Positions 9,386-18,249 of a stretch of DNA of 64,000 nucleotides are shown here, piece by piece. Source of the stretch: Limnohabitans sp. JirII-31 (GTDB lineage: Bacteria > Pseudomonadota > Gammaproteobacteria > Burkholderiales > Burkholderiaceae_C); contig NZ_NESA01000001.1 of NCBI RefSeq assembly GCF_002778315.1, positions 310,001 through 374,000 on the forward strand. The letters run 5' to 3'. The position numbers and the translations under genes are program-made. The notes beneath the pieces were generated by a model. The model worked only from the letters and a program-made list of their open reading frames with translations, was not told the DNA's origin and searched no databases. Position 1 is the stretch's first letter, and every line of letters begins with the position of its first letter.

Positions 9386-10363
9386 ATGACCACCACTTTG
9401 TCTCGTCTGCTGTGTTTGGTTTTGGCGCTGCTGGGCTTGGCCACCACTTCGGTGCAAGCGCAAAACTACCCGAACAAACCCATTCGCTTGATCGTGCCGT
9501 TTCCACCCGGGGGCGGCAACGACGTGATTGCCCGCTTGATCGCCCAAAAACTCAGCGACCGTTTTGTGCAACAAGTGGTGGTCGACAACAAGGCCGGTGC
9601 CAACGGCATTGTGGGCTTGCAAGCCCTCATGCAGTCGCCCGCCGACGGTTACACCTTGGCGGTGGCCGCTGCTGGCCCCATGGCGGTCAACCCCAGCCTG
9701 TATGACAAGCTGCCCTACGACCCCACCAAAGACTTCTCGCCCATCACCAACCTGGTGAACTACCCGCTGCTGTTGGTGGTACATCCCTCGGTGCCGGTGA
9801 AAACCACCCTCGACTTGGTGAACCTGGCCAAGGCCAAACCGCAGCAGTTGTTTTTTGCCTCACCCGGCAGCGGCAACTCGGGCCATTTGGCGGGTGAGTT
9901 GTTCAACACCATGGCCCATGTGCAAACCGTGCACGTGCCCTACAAAGGACAGGGGCCCGCCTTGGCCGACTTGCTGACCGGTCAGGTGCAGATGCTCTAT
10001 AGCAGCATTCCCTCGGTGTTGCCCCAGGTCCGCTCAGGCCAGCTCAACGCACTGGCCGTGGGCAGTGCCAAACGCTTGCCGTCATTGCCAGACATCCCCA
10101 CCATCGCTGAAAGTGGCGTGCCGGGTTACGAGGCCTATTCATGGGTGGGCATCGTGGCCCCGGCCAAAACGCCCAAAGCCATCGTGACGCGTTTGAACCA
10201 AGAGATCGTGGACATCTTGAAACAAAAAGACGTGGCCGAAAAACTCAACCAGCAAGGTGCCTTGCCGGTGGGCGACACGCCCGAACAATTCGCGGCCTAC
10301 ATCAAGACCGAAATAGACAAGTGGGGCGCCGTGGTGCGCGCTGCCAACATCAAAGCCGATTGA
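9386..10363 (+). CDS. Bug/TctC tripartite tricarboxylate receptor (2 of 10)
   Basis: 325 aa, with a signal peptide (cleavage near TSVQAQ) and then YPNKPIRLIVPFPPGGGNDV, the family's N-terminal ligand-loop signature. The core has DGYTLAVAAAG and IPTIAESG. It follows the previous Bug gene by 8 bp, so the pair is co-expressed. The two are clearly diverged paralogues and may bind different acids. It ends 22 bp before the CMD-family gene. Confidence 0.93.
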   Translation: MTTTLSRLLCLVLALLGLATTSVQAQNYPNKPIRLIVPFPPGGGNDVIARLIAQKLSDRFVQQVVVDNKAGANGIVGLQALMQSPADGYTLAVAAAGPMAVNPSLYDKLPYDPTKDFSPITNLVNYPLLLVVHPSVPVKTTLDLVNLAKAKPQQLFFASPGSGNSGHLAGELFNTMAHVQTVHVPYKGQGPALADLLTGQVQMLYSSIPSVLPQVRSGQLNALAVGSAKRLPSLPDIPTIAESGVPGYEAYSWVGIVAPAKTPKAIVTRLNQEIVDILKQKDVAEKLNQQGALPVGDTPEQFAAYIKTEIDKWGAVVRAANIKAD

Positions 10364-10385
10364 CCTTTTTAAAAAGCGACACCCC

Positions 10386-10892
10386 ATGAGCACAGCCAAA
10401 CCCAACGCACGTCCCAAGAAAAAAAGCCCCAGCGCCGCCTACAAAGCGGGCCTGGCCATGCGGGCCCAAGTGTTGGGCCCCGACTATGTGCAAAAAGCGT
10501 TTGACAACGCCAACGACTTGAACATGCCGTTTCAAGAAGTGGCCACCGAATTTGCCTGGGGCAGTGTGTGGACGCGCCCGGGCTTGTCGCTGCGTGACCG
10601 CAGTTTGGCCACGCTCTCGATGTGCATTGCCTTGAACCGCCCGGCGGAGTTGCGCATTCACTTACGCGGTGCTATCCGCAACGGCGTCACCCGCACCGAG
10701 TTGCGCGAACTCTTGCTGCATTCGTTTTTGTACTGCGGCGGGCCTGCGGCCTTGGACGCCTACAAGGCCGTGCATGAAGAGTTGCCGCTGATCGAAGCGG
10801 CTGAGAAAGCGCTGAAAAAAGCGGCGAAGGCCCGTGCGCCTAAAGACCAAAAATCCAAAGCACAAACGCCTTCGCCTAAAGCTAAGGATTAA
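10386..10892 (+). CDS. Carboxymuconolactone decarboxylase (CMD) family protein
   Basis: A 168-aa all-helical protein. The core (~40-130) fits 4-carboxymuconolactone decarboxylase (PcaC-like): FAWGSVWTRPGLSLRDRSL, then the helix with MCIALNRPAELRIHLRGA, and the GGPAALDAY segment. PcaC acts in the protocatechuate branch of the beta-ketoadipate pathway, but many CMD-fold proteins have other roles, so the reaction here is not assigned. A lysine-rich tail (residues ~140-168) is unusual, and a matching basic patch lies at the N terminus. Last gene of the ThDP-Bug-Bug operon; an AT-richer accessory segment follows. Confidence 0.8.
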   Translation: MSTAKPNARPKKKSPSAAYKAGLAMRAQVLGPDYVQKAFDNANDLNMPFQEVATEFAWGSVWTRPGLSLRDRSLATLSMCIALNRPAELRIHLRGAIRNGVTRTELRELLLHSFLYCGGPAALDAYKAVHEELPLIEAAEKALKKAAKARAPKDQKSKAQTPSPKAKD

Positions 10893-10984
10893 GCGGCAAC
10901 GCGCAGCACAGCGAGCAAGAAATCTGGTGCAAAGTCAACAAGCTCCGCCAGTGATGAATACGAGACAGTCTTTGCTGGTTCGCC

Positions 10985-10999
10985 ACGTAAACGTTACGT
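10985..10999. other. Short palindrome at the metabolic/accessory junction
   Basis: ACGTAA and TTACGT flank a 3-base spacer. The right half includes the stop codon of the HEPN-like gene. It sits at the point where base composition changes from the CMD operon to AT-richer DNA. It may be a weak transcription end or simply chance. Confidence 0.25.
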
Positions 11000-11956
11000 A
11001 TTGCGTGTGGCTTGTACTTCATTTAAAAGTTTTAGACAGCCATTCTTAAAGGATGGGTTTATTTTTGTTGAAAGTTCGCTGCCATTGATAACTAACTCCC
11101 GAAGCAATGAAACAACTTTTGTTGATGTAGTCATAAAGATATCGACATCTCCAGCATCAGATGCAAGGTTATTAACGGTAGGGTACGTTAACCAGTTTCG
11201 CGAGGCCGCATCAAGTATCTGAGAGCCATTCAGTTTTGAGGTGTAAGGAAACCACACTCCATGTGTGTGTCTGTAGTTAATTGAATTACGCATTGAAGAT
11301 AGCCAATTACCTGATGCACTGTTGGCTCTGCTGATGCCATCTGATATTTCAGAAATTAATGCCGATGCTTCAATTTTGTATTTGCTGATGGAGATGCTTT
11401 CTGGTATTTTCTCAGACACTTGATCTAGCAAAATTCGAAATGTCCGCCAAGAGTCTTTGTGCGAGTCGTTAAGTTTTTCAAAGACAACAGTCTCAAAATT
11501 TGCATCAATGCTTAGACAGTAAAAGCCACTATCAATCGATTTGGTGGTACCCGTTTTTCCAAATATTTCAGCTGATTTATAAATCATTTTGACATGCTCA
11601 TAGTCTAGTTGTGAGCAACAAGTCCCGAAGAGCCTCATCAGCGCATGTGCAGCAAAGAACGATGCGTAATAAGCACGAATAGCTCCCCATGCAACGCTTC
11701 GTGGCATAGCTGGATCGGGTAAAACTCCAGCTGCACTTTCAAAGGCAGCAATAGTCATGCGATTCACATCATTGGCTAGAGCGGCTTTTAGCTGTTCTGG
11801 GTTTGATGCTCTGAGCGTAAATTTTGTAGCCTGTATGTCTGAGTCAATGTAGTAGTTTTGGTTTGCGACCCAGCCTTTGACATCTATCGAGGTGTCGCAG
11901 CATGGTTGGAAAATGGATAGCCTTACATTCTCCAAGTAAATGCGAATCGCAGACAT
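10994..11956 (-). CDS. HEPN-like protein, partner of the DGQHR gene
   Basis: A 320-aa protein of unassigned family, read from AT-richer DNA. Two segments suggest a HEPN helical fold: WGAIRAYYASFFAAHALMR (~residues 89-107), typical of HEPN helix pairs, and RNSINYRH near residue 220, which fits the R-x(4-6)-H catalytic signature of HEPN ribonucleases. GVWFPY follows directly. The start ATG overlaps the stop of the upstream DGQHR gene by one base (TAATG), so the two are translationally coupled. HEPN proteins paired with a second protein are often toxins or RNases of toxin-antitoxin and defence modules. That is inference here; no signal peptide or membrane segment is visible. Confidence 0.5.
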   Translation of the reverse strand: MSAIRIYLENVRLSIFQPCCDTSIDVKGWVANQNYYIDSDIQATKFTLRASNPEQLKAALANDVNRMTIAAFESAAGVLPDPAMPRSVAWGAIRAYYASFFAAHALMRLFGTCCSQLDYEHVKMIYKSAEIFGKTGTTKSIDSGFYCLSIDANFETVVFEKLNDSHKDSWRTFRILLDQVSEKIPESISISKYKIEASALISEISDGISRANSASGNWLSSMRNSINYRHTHGVWFPYTSKLNGSQILDAASRNWLTYPTVNNLASDAGDVDIFMTTSTKVVSLLRELVINGSELSTKINPSFKNGCLKLLNEVQATRNT

Positions 11957-12947
11957 TACAGTGAAAAACTACCTTTGAGTGCTTCTTCTAGGTTTGCCAC
12001 AATTGGTTTGTATGCCGTTCCAGTGCCTTTTAATTTTGAAGGCCTAATGTTTCCTCCAACCTGTTCTAAGAAAAAGTAGAAATTGTCAGTTGAGTAAATC
12101 GCACCGAATCTATCTTTCACTTTTGGTGCAATGAGCAAAAAGAAGCTGCACGTTGCGCGGAAAAATACAGAGTTAAAAAGCAACTTATCTTCTTTGTGTT
12201 TAGCTAAAACGCCCTCTTTAAAGGCGACGAAATAAGCATTCATGATTTGATAAATTTCAGATGAAGATTTATCACCAAATATTTTGATCAATGGTTTTAG
12301 CGATGCATTAAAAACTGAGCGCGAAATTTTCCCTGCCGCCTTAGATGCGGGAGAGAGACGCCCATACAAACTACTAGCTGTGTCTTCCATGAAACTATCG
12401 TAAATTTCACGAAGAAGTTCATCTTCATTCTTTTCGTACTCCGCTAATTTTTTAATGTCTAGTAATAGTTCTGCTGGGACGCCTTTTTGTTTTGAATTGA
12501 TATCTATGAATAGACGAGTTTCATCTCGTCTCGAAAGACCAGCATATACAACCACAGGCACGCGGAATGCCGTATTTGCAAGTGTGAAGCCGTAAACTCT
12601 ATGCTGACCATCAATAATTAAAAACGACTTCGGATGTTTTTAAAACTAAGGCTTTTTGTCTTTGCGTCGTATTTAAGCTCGGCATCCTCTTGTGCTGACA
12701 AAATGATCGAGCTTGGAATTGTCCCTAATCCACTATCAATGTAATTGGCAATTTCCCGAGCACGCTTTTCATCTAAAGCTCGTTGGAATCCTTTGATAAC
12801 GTCTTCATCTCTTGTGCTAACAAAACATGTTTGGGCAAGCATCTCCGTTGGAAGCGTTAATGAAAAAAACTTGTGTTCACCTTGTCTAACTAAGCTAACA
12901 CTGCCGTATCTGACTCGTTCGGGTTCGTTCATGTCAATCAAAATCAT
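11956..12947 (-). pseudogene. DGQHR-domain (DndB/ParB-like) protein, frameshifted
   Basis: Two open segments, 12947-12618 (109 aa) and about 12627-11956, are one gene out of frame by one base. The break is a run of five A on the plus strand (12620-12624). One more base would read RSRF-LIIDGQHRVYGF and give about 330 residues, a normal length for the family. The signature DGQHR lies at 12598-12612, immediately after the break, and INSKQKGV follows in the second half. DGQHR proteins include the phosphorothioation regulator DndB and many orphan relatives. No dnd genes are present. The cause may be a true deletion, a sequencing error in a homopolymer, or recoding. Confidence 0.7.
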
Positions 12948-13540
12948 TACTGGATTGGACTGAGGTTAGCACGACAGCAATGTGCTTTGTTGATTTTCGC
13001 TACCAGGAGGACATCGAGCCATCTGCTCTGCAGCCTTAGTTCCCGTTTACGAAACAAAGATTCGTCGTAGGCGTTATCGTCCCCCGCGCGCAGACGTTAG
13101 TACGACGTCTTCACACCCAGCCAGTTCAACACGCCGAACAGTAAGCGTGCGGTCTGCTGTGCCCCTCTAAGAGCCCGGTGTGCGCCTTCCAGTGTTGCAT
13201 GGTGCGCTAATCAATGCCTGCAATCTCAGAGGCACCATTTCTCCTAGAGCCAGGCTACCAAACTAGGTGCTCTTGATGGCGTCTTACATCGCAACTGGTG
13301 ATCTCAGCCTGCAAACGCCCCGCCTCAGTCCATTCCCGTGCTCGTGTGGGCATGGACTGAACTTCTTTTTGCCAGTCTTATAGCGTACCTAATGCAACTC
13401 CAATTTCGTTGGATACCAACTCCAGTGCTGCGCTCTAAGCCTGCAGTAGCCGAGCTAGTGCCTTAAATGATTATTCGTAACGTGCCAATGATTTCATTCA
13501 TTGCCGCCCTTCTGGGTTCTTAGCTTTAAGTTGGCAACAA
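12948..13540. other. About 590 bp without an intact gene; decayed coding remnants
   Basis: No complete gene is visible. On the minus strand, 13374-13263 is open and reads WQKEVQSMPTRAREWTEAGR with further coding-like residues on both sides interrupted by stops (ALARLLQA, SAALELVSNEIGVALGTL). This looks like an old gene losing its frame, possibly a transposase-type helix-turn-helix protein. A second minus-strand stretch at 13210-13097 is listed separately. The segment separates the DGQHR/HEPN pair from the next metabolic gene and is probably the scar of past insertions. Confidence 0.4.
13097..13210 (-). pseudogene. Possible DnaQ-like exonuclease C-terminal remnant
   Basis: A 37-codon open stretch without a start reads HRALRGAQQTARLLFGVL then NWLGVK before a TAA. 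The pattern His-x-Ala-Leu...Ala-x-x-Thr-Ala-x-x-Leu resembles the last helix of DEDDh exonucleases, in which the conserved His-x4-Asp is part of the active site. The expected Asp is Gly here, so it would be inactive even if expressed. The upstream exonuclease motifs are not present in frame. The match is by eye and weak. Confidence 0.3.
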
Positions 13541-14551
13541 CTATTGTGATGAGGAAGGGAGGACACTCTCCAACCCCGCCATCCGTCCCAACACCTCGGC
13601 GGTCGACGCCGTGTCATGCAGGGCCAGGCCCTGCGCCATGGCTGCGGTGTAAACCGACGCACAGGCATTGAACACCGGGGTGGGGCAGTGGAGCGACTTG
13701 GCCATGTCGCCAATCACCTGCATGTCTTTTTGCCACACCTCCACCTTCATGGTGGGTGGGGTGTATTGCTGCTTGACCATCATGTCCATGCGCAAGCGCA
13801 TCACGCCCGTGCCCAGCACCGGGCTGGGGCCAAACAAGTCCAGCATTTGCTGCGGGTCCAAGCCCATCTTGCGTGCCAGCGTCACCGACTCGGCATAGGC
13901 CACGTTGTAGATCGCCACCAAGTGGTTGGCGGCGTACTTCATCTTGGTGCCGTTGCCATAAGCGCCCACGTGCGGCACGCTGTCGGTGAAGGCATTCAAG
14001 ATCGGCAAGGCTTTTTGGAATGCTGCCTTGGGGCCACTGGCATAAATGGTCCAGGCGCGGTCTTTCATGCGCACGGCGGTGCCGCTGATGGGGCAGTCCA
14101 GCGCGGTCACGCCCACGGCTTTGAGCGCTTTTGCGCAATGCATCTTGTCGGCCAAGGGCAGGGTGCTGGTCTCAATCACCAAGGGCGTGTGCTTGCTCTT
14201 GGCTGCGGCGTCCGCCAGCGCTTGCGTGACTTGCCGCAGCGCGTTGGAGGTGGCCAGCGACACGATCACGATGTCGGATTGGTCGCTCACCGCCTGCACG
14301 CTGGCCAAAGCCCGACCGCCATGGCTTTTGAGCCGTGCTTTGGCGGCAGGCGCAATGTCAAAGCCACAGACCTTGAAGCCTTGGCGCAACAACTCTTCGG
14401 CCATGATGCCGCCCATGATTCCGAGACCGACGATGCCGATGCGGGGTGAGTTGTGGGCAGGTGTTGGGCGTTTTTTGGGGGATGTCAAAGCAGTGCTCCA
14501 CGGGTTGTGAGGGGATTGATTGGGGGATGAACAAATTATCAACACCTGCAT
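13541..14551 (-). CDS. NAD(P)-dependent beta-hydroxyacid dehydrogenase (6PGDH/HIBADH family)
   Basis: A 336-aa enzyme with an N-terminal Rossmann fold (RIGIVGLGIMGGIMAEELL, about residue 37 onward), the substrate-loop region DCPISGTAVRMKD, and the catalytic-lysine helix GNGTKMKYAANHLVA. The all-alpha C-terminal half has the expected length. It reduces or oxidises small 3-hydroxy acids such as 3-hydroxyisobutyrate, tartronate semialdehyde or related compounds; the exact substrate is not assigned. ATG 14551 follows GAGGAG at good spacing, though the first ~35 residues look like a poorly conserved extension. Divergent from the coxL-type gene across ~95 bp. Confidence 0.85.
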   Translation of the reverse strand: MQVLIICSSPNQSPHNPWSTALTSPKKRPTPAHNSPRIGIVGLGIMGGIMAEELLRQGFKVCGFDIAPAAKARLKSHGGRALASVQAVSDQSDIVIVSLATSNALRQVTQALADAAAKSKHTPLVIETSTLPLADKMHCAKALKAVGVTALDCPISGTAVRMKDRAWTIYASGPKAAFQKALPILNAFTDSVPHVGAYGNGTKMKYAANHLVAIYNVAYAESVTLARKMGLDPQQMLDLFGPSPVLGTGVMRLRMDMMVKQQYTPPTMKVEVWQKDMQVIGDMAKSLHCPTPVFNACASVYTAAMAQGLALHDTASTAEVLGRMAGLESVLPSSSQ

Positions 14552-14645
14552 AGGCTCCTCGTGGTGTTTGACACACCTGTGTGACACCGGGGCATTCTTC
14601 GGGCGATACACTCGTTGCAGTTAACCAACCCACGGGAGCTTGAAC

Positions 14646-16958
14646 TTGGTCTCAACAACGACACGGTTTGGCAGCGGACAAGCTGTTCAACGACTGGAAG
14701 ACGAGCAGTTGCTCAAAGGTGCGGGCATCTACGCCAACGACGTGACGCCGCAAGGCCAAACGCGTTTGTGCTTTGTGCGCTCTTCTTATCCCCATGCACG
14801 CATTGTGTCGATCGACACCTCCGCCGCGCAGGCCATGCCCGGTGTGCGCCTGGTTGTCACCGGCCAGCAGCTGGTCGACGAAGGTCGCCCTGCCATGCCT
14901 GGCGTGGCCAATTTCACGCGTGCAGACGGCACGCCCGCCGCCACGCCGGTGCGTCATATCTTGGCGGTGGACCGCGTGCGCTACGTGGGCGAACCCGTGG
15001 TGGCCGTGGTGGCCGACACCGAACAACAAGCGCGTGACGCGGCAGAGGCCGTGCAGATCGATTTTGACGAGCTGCCTTGCGCTGTGACCCTGACCGATGC
15101 CCTCAAGCCCGGCGCGCCTTTGATTTCTGACGCGCCCGATAACCGAGTGGCCGAAACCCGTTATGGCGACCGCGAAGCCGCTGCCAAAGCCTTTGCCTCG
15201 GCGGCCCATGTGGTCGAACTCGACATCACCAACCAGCGCTTGGCCGCTTTGACCATTGAGCCCCGCAGCGTGGTGGCTTCCATCGACGCCGGTCGTCTGG
15301 TGGTGCGCATGAGCTCGCAAATGCCTACCGCCGTGCGCGGTGCGGTGGCGGGTTTGTTGGGCCTCAAGCCTGAGCAAGTGCGTGTGGTGGTGGGGGACGT
15401 GGGTGGCGGCTTTGGCATGAAGACCGGCCCTTACCCCGAAGACCTGGTGGTGGCTTACTGCGCGCACCGCTTGCAATTGCCCGTCAAATGGATTGCCGAC
15501 CGCAGCGAAGACTTCTTGAGCAGTTCGCACGGGCGTGACATCGAATCGCACGCCTCGCTGGCCTTGGACGCGAGCGGCAAAATTTTGGCCCTGCGCATTG
15601 AAAACAACGCCAACGTGGGCGCCTACGCCGTCATGACCGGTGTGGCCATTCAGCTGTTGATTGGCCCTTGGGTGCAAACCAGCGTGTACGACATTCCGCT
15701 GATCGACTTCCACTTCACGGGCGTGTTGACCAACACCGCCAGCACCGGTGCATACCGGGGTGCGGGTCGCCCCGAGGCGATCTACAACATCGAACGCTTG
15801 ATGGACGAGGCCGCGCGCCAAACCGGCATCGACCGCATTGCCTTGCGTCGCCGCAACTTTGTGCAGCCCTCGCAGATGCCCTACAAAAACCCCATGGGCC
15901 AAACCTATGACGTGGGCCACTTCGAGTCCATCATGGACCAAGGCTTGGCCCTGGCCCATTGGGACAGCTTTGAGCAGCGCGCCGCTGCGTCGGCCCAACA
16001 AGGCCTGTGGCGCGGTTTGGGCGTGGCCACTTTCTTGGAGTGGACAGGTGGCAACGCCCTGGAAGAAAACGTGCATGTGCAAGTGCTGGCCGATGGCGTG
16101 ATCGAGGTGTTCACCGCCGTCAACGCCATGGGGCAGGGCATTGCCACCTCGCTGGCGCAACTGGTGGTGGACGTGTTTGGCGTGCCCCTGTCGCAAGTGC
16201 GCGTGGTCATGGGCGACACCGACCGTGGCAACGGCTTTGGCAGCGCGGGTTCACGCTCGCTGTTCACCGGCGGTTCTGCCGTCAGCGTGGGGGCCAAGCA
16301 AGCCTTGGACAAAGCCCAAGAGTTGGCTGCCCAAGCGCTGGAAGCCGCACCGCAAGACTTGCGCTACGAACAAGGCAGCTTCCATGTGGCGGGCACCGAC
16401 CTCAAGGTCAGCCTGGCCGAGTTGGCCCGTGCCCAACCCAACCAACGCATTGAACTCAACTCCACCACCGCGGCCAAAGGCCCGACCTGGCCCAATGGCT
16501 GCCATGTGTGCGAGGTCGAACTCGACCCTCAAACCGGCGAAGTGCAGGTGGTGGCCTATGCCTCGGTCAACGACGTGGGCCGTGTCATCAACCCCATGAT
16601 CGTGCGCGGTCAACTCGACGGTGGCGCCGTGCAAGGCATTGGCCAGGCGCTGCTCGAGCATGTGGTGTACGACGACGAGACCGGTCAGCTGCTCACCGGC
16701 AGCTTGATGGACTACGCCGTGCCGCACGCCGACATCATGCCCACCCTGTTTGTCACCGAGATGGACCAAAGCATCCCGTGCAAAAACAACGTCTTGGGCG
16801 TCAAAGGCGTGGGCGAGTTGGGCACCATCGGTGCCACACCCGCCGTGGTCAATGCCGTGGCCGACGCCCTGGCCCGCCATGGCCGTGCCGACTTGGCCCC
16901 CCAGCTGCAAATGCCGCTGACCCCTTATCGCCTGTGGCGCTTGATGCACGCGGCTTGA
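14646..16958 (+). CDS. Molybdopterin-binding large subunit, form-II CoxL/xanthine dehydrogenase type
   Basis: The 770-aa large subunit of a Mo-hydroxylase. It has the ald_Xan_dh N-terminal domain followed by molybdopterin-binding domains. The active-site loop AYRGAGR (residues ~369-375) marks form II (BMS type); true CO dehydrogenase has a loop of the AYxCSFR form. The catalytic Glu lies in GVGELG near residue 724. The start is taken as TTG 14646 because GGGAG at 14634-14638 is 7 bp upstream; an earlier in-frame TTG at 14640 is too close. It heads the L-S-M-D-E-G cluster. It probably oxidises an aldehyde or N-heteroaromatic compound and not CO. Confidence 0.85.
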   Translation: MVSTTTRFGSGQAVQRLEDEQLLKGAGIYANDVTPQGQTRLCFVRSSYPHARIVSIDTSAAQAMPGVRLVVTGQQLVDEGRPAMPGVANFTRADGTPAATPVRHILAVDRVRYVGEPVVAVVADTEQQARDAAEAVQIDFDELPCAVTLTDALKPGAPLISDAPDNRVAETRYGDREAAAKAFASAAHVVELDITNQRLAALTIEPRSVVASIDAGRLVVRMSSQMPTAVRGAVAGLLGLKPEQVRVVVGDVGGGFGMKTGPYPEDLVVAYCAHRLQLPVKWIADRSEDFLSSSHGRDIESHASLALDASGKILALRIENNANVGAYAVMTGVAIQLLIGPWVQTSVYDIPLIDFHFTGVLTNTASTGAYRGAGRPEAIYNIERLMDEAARQTGIDRIALRRRNFVQPSQMPYKNPMGQTYDVGHFESIMDQGLALAHWDSFEQRAAASAQQGLWRGLGVATFLEWTGGNALEENVHVQVLADGVIEVFTAVNAMGQGIATSLAQLVVDVFGVPLSQVRVVMGDTDRGNGFGSAGSRSLFTGGSAVSVGAKQALDKAQELAAQALEAAPQDLRYEQGSFHVAGTDLKVSLAELARAQPNQRIELNSTTAAKGPTWPNGCHVCEVELDPQTGEVQVVAYASVNDVGRVINPMIVRGQLDGGAVQGIGQALLEHVVYDDETGQLLTGSLMDYAVPHADIMPTLFVTEMDQSIPCKNNVLGVKGVGELGTIGATPAVVNAVADALARHGRADLAPQLQMPLTPYRLWRLMHAA

Positions 16959-16976
16959 AATCAAAAGGACACATCG

Positions 16977-17444
16977 ATGCAGGTTTCTCTCCACGTCAAC
17001 GGTAAAGCCGTGACCCTCGACGCCGCACCCAACACCCTGTTGGTGCAGGCCATCCGTGAACACATGCAACTCACCGGCACCCATGTGGGCTGTGACACTG
17101 CGCAGTGCGGTGCTTGCACCGTGCTGATGAACGGCAGCTCGGTCAAGTCGTGCAACGTGCTGCTGGCGCAAGCCCAAGGCGCGCACATCACCACCATCGA
17201 AGGCTTGGCCCAAGCCGACGGCACGCTGCACCCCATGCAAGCAGCGTTCAAAGCCTGCCACGGCTTGCAGTGCGGCTTTTGCACCCCCGGCATGGTGATG
17301 AGCGCCGTCGACCTGTGCCAGAAAAAGCCAGACGCTTCGGCCCACGAGATCCGCGACATGCTCGAAGGCAATTTGTGCCGCTGCACGGGTTACCAAAACA
17401 TTGTCTTGGCGGTGCAGCAAGGTGCTGCCGCCATGAAGGCTTGA
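16977..17444 (+). CDS. (2Fe-2S) small subunit of Mo-hydroxylase (CoxS type)
   Basis: 155 aa carrying two iron-sulfur clusters: a plant-ferredoxin-type site ([15 protein letters not shown], with a further Cys at VKSC) and a C-terminal four-helix site (CGFCTPGM...CRCTGY). It passes electrons from the molybdenum centre to the FAD subunit. It starts 18 bp after the large-subunit stop and ends 13 bp before the medium-subunit GTG, so it is the second gene of the cox-like operon. Length and cysteine spacing are normal. Confidence 0.92.
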   Translation: MQVSLHVNGKAVTLDAAPNTLLVQAIREHMQLTGTHVGCDTAQCGACTVLMNGSSVKSCNVLLAQAQGAHITTIEGLAQADGTLHPMQAAFKACHGLQCGFCTPGMVMSAVDLCQKKPDASAHEIRDMLEGNLCRCTGYQNIVLAVQQGAAAMKA

Positions 17445-17457
17445 AAGGGGGCCCCAC

Positions 17458-18249
17458 GTGTACGCATTCACCTACGAACGTCCCACCACCCTGGCGCAAG
17501 CCGTGAGCCATCTGCAAGCCGGCGGTCAAGCCTTGGCCGGCGGCCAGACGCTGCTGGCGTCCATGAAACAGCGCTTGCTCGCGCCTGAACAGTTGGTCGA
17601 CTTGGGCGCACTGCCCGAACTCCAAGGCGTGTGCCAAGACGGCGACCACTTGGTCATCGGCGCTATGACGCGTCACCAAGACGTGGCCAACAACGCCTTG
17701 GTGTGTCAACACTTGCCCGGCTTGGCGGCACTGGCCAACGGCATTGGCGACAAACAAATTCGCGCCATGGGCACCTTGGGGGGCTCAGTCGCCAACAACG
17801 ACCCTGCGGCTTGCTACCCCAGCGCGCTGCTGGCCTTTGGTGCCACCGTGGTCACCAACCAGCGCAGCATCGCCGCAGAAGACTTTTTCCAAGGCCTCTA
17901 CAGCACAGCCTTGGAGCCGGGCGAGTTGATCGTTGCCATTCGCTTCCCCCTGGCGCAACGCGCCGCCTATGCCAAGTTCAAGCAGTCTGCTTCGCGCTTT
18001 GCCTTGGTCGGCGTGTTTGTGGCGCAGACCTCAACCGGTGTGCGCGTGGCCATCACCGGCGCAGGCAACGGTGTGTTCCGCCATGCCGGCCTGGAAGCTG
18101 CGTTGAGCCAAAGCTTCACGCCCGAGGCGGTGGCGCAAGTGGCCATCGACGCTTCCGACCTCAACGGTGACTTGCACGCCAGCGCCGACTACCGTGCCCA
18201 CTTGATCACGGTGCAAACCCAACGTGCGGTGCGCCTGGCCCTGGCATGA
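17458..18249 (+). CDS. FAD-binding medium subunit of Mo-hydroxylase (CoxM type)
   Basis: 263 aa from a GTG start. The N-terminal FAD-binding part has AGGQTLLASMKQRL, and the second FAD motif TLGGSVANNDPAA near residue 105 is the expected site. The C-terminal domain matches the CO_deh_flav_C fold. It accepts electrons from the FeS subunit and delivers them to the respiratory chain or another acceptor. The stop overlaps the next ATG (ATGA), coupling it to the MoxR ATPase gene. At 263 residues it is slightly short of the usual 265-290. Confidence 0.9.
   Translation: MYAFTYERPTTLAQAVSHLQAGGQALAGGQTLLASMKQRLLAPEQLVDLGALPELQGVCQDGDHLVIGAMTRHQDVANNALVCQHLPGLAALANGIGDKQIRAMGTLGGSVANNDPAACYPSALLAFGATVVTNQRSIAAEDFFQGLYSTALEPGELIVAIRFPLAQRAAYAKFKQSASRFALVGVFVAQTSTGVRVAITGAGNGVFRHAGLEAALSQSFTPEAVAQVAIDASDLNGDLHASADYRAHLITVQTQRAVRLALA

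Noticed and set aside
14652-16196. 514-codon minus-strand open frame opposite the CoxL-type gene
   Set aside because: Its codons are a mirror of the strongly coding plus strand (His/Gly/Gln-rich translation); no domain is visible and the plus-strand protein is clearly real.
14646-18249. True CO dehydrogenase (CoxMSL) call
   Set aside because: The large subunit has AYRGAGR and lacks the Cys-containing loop that binds copper in CO dehydrogenase.
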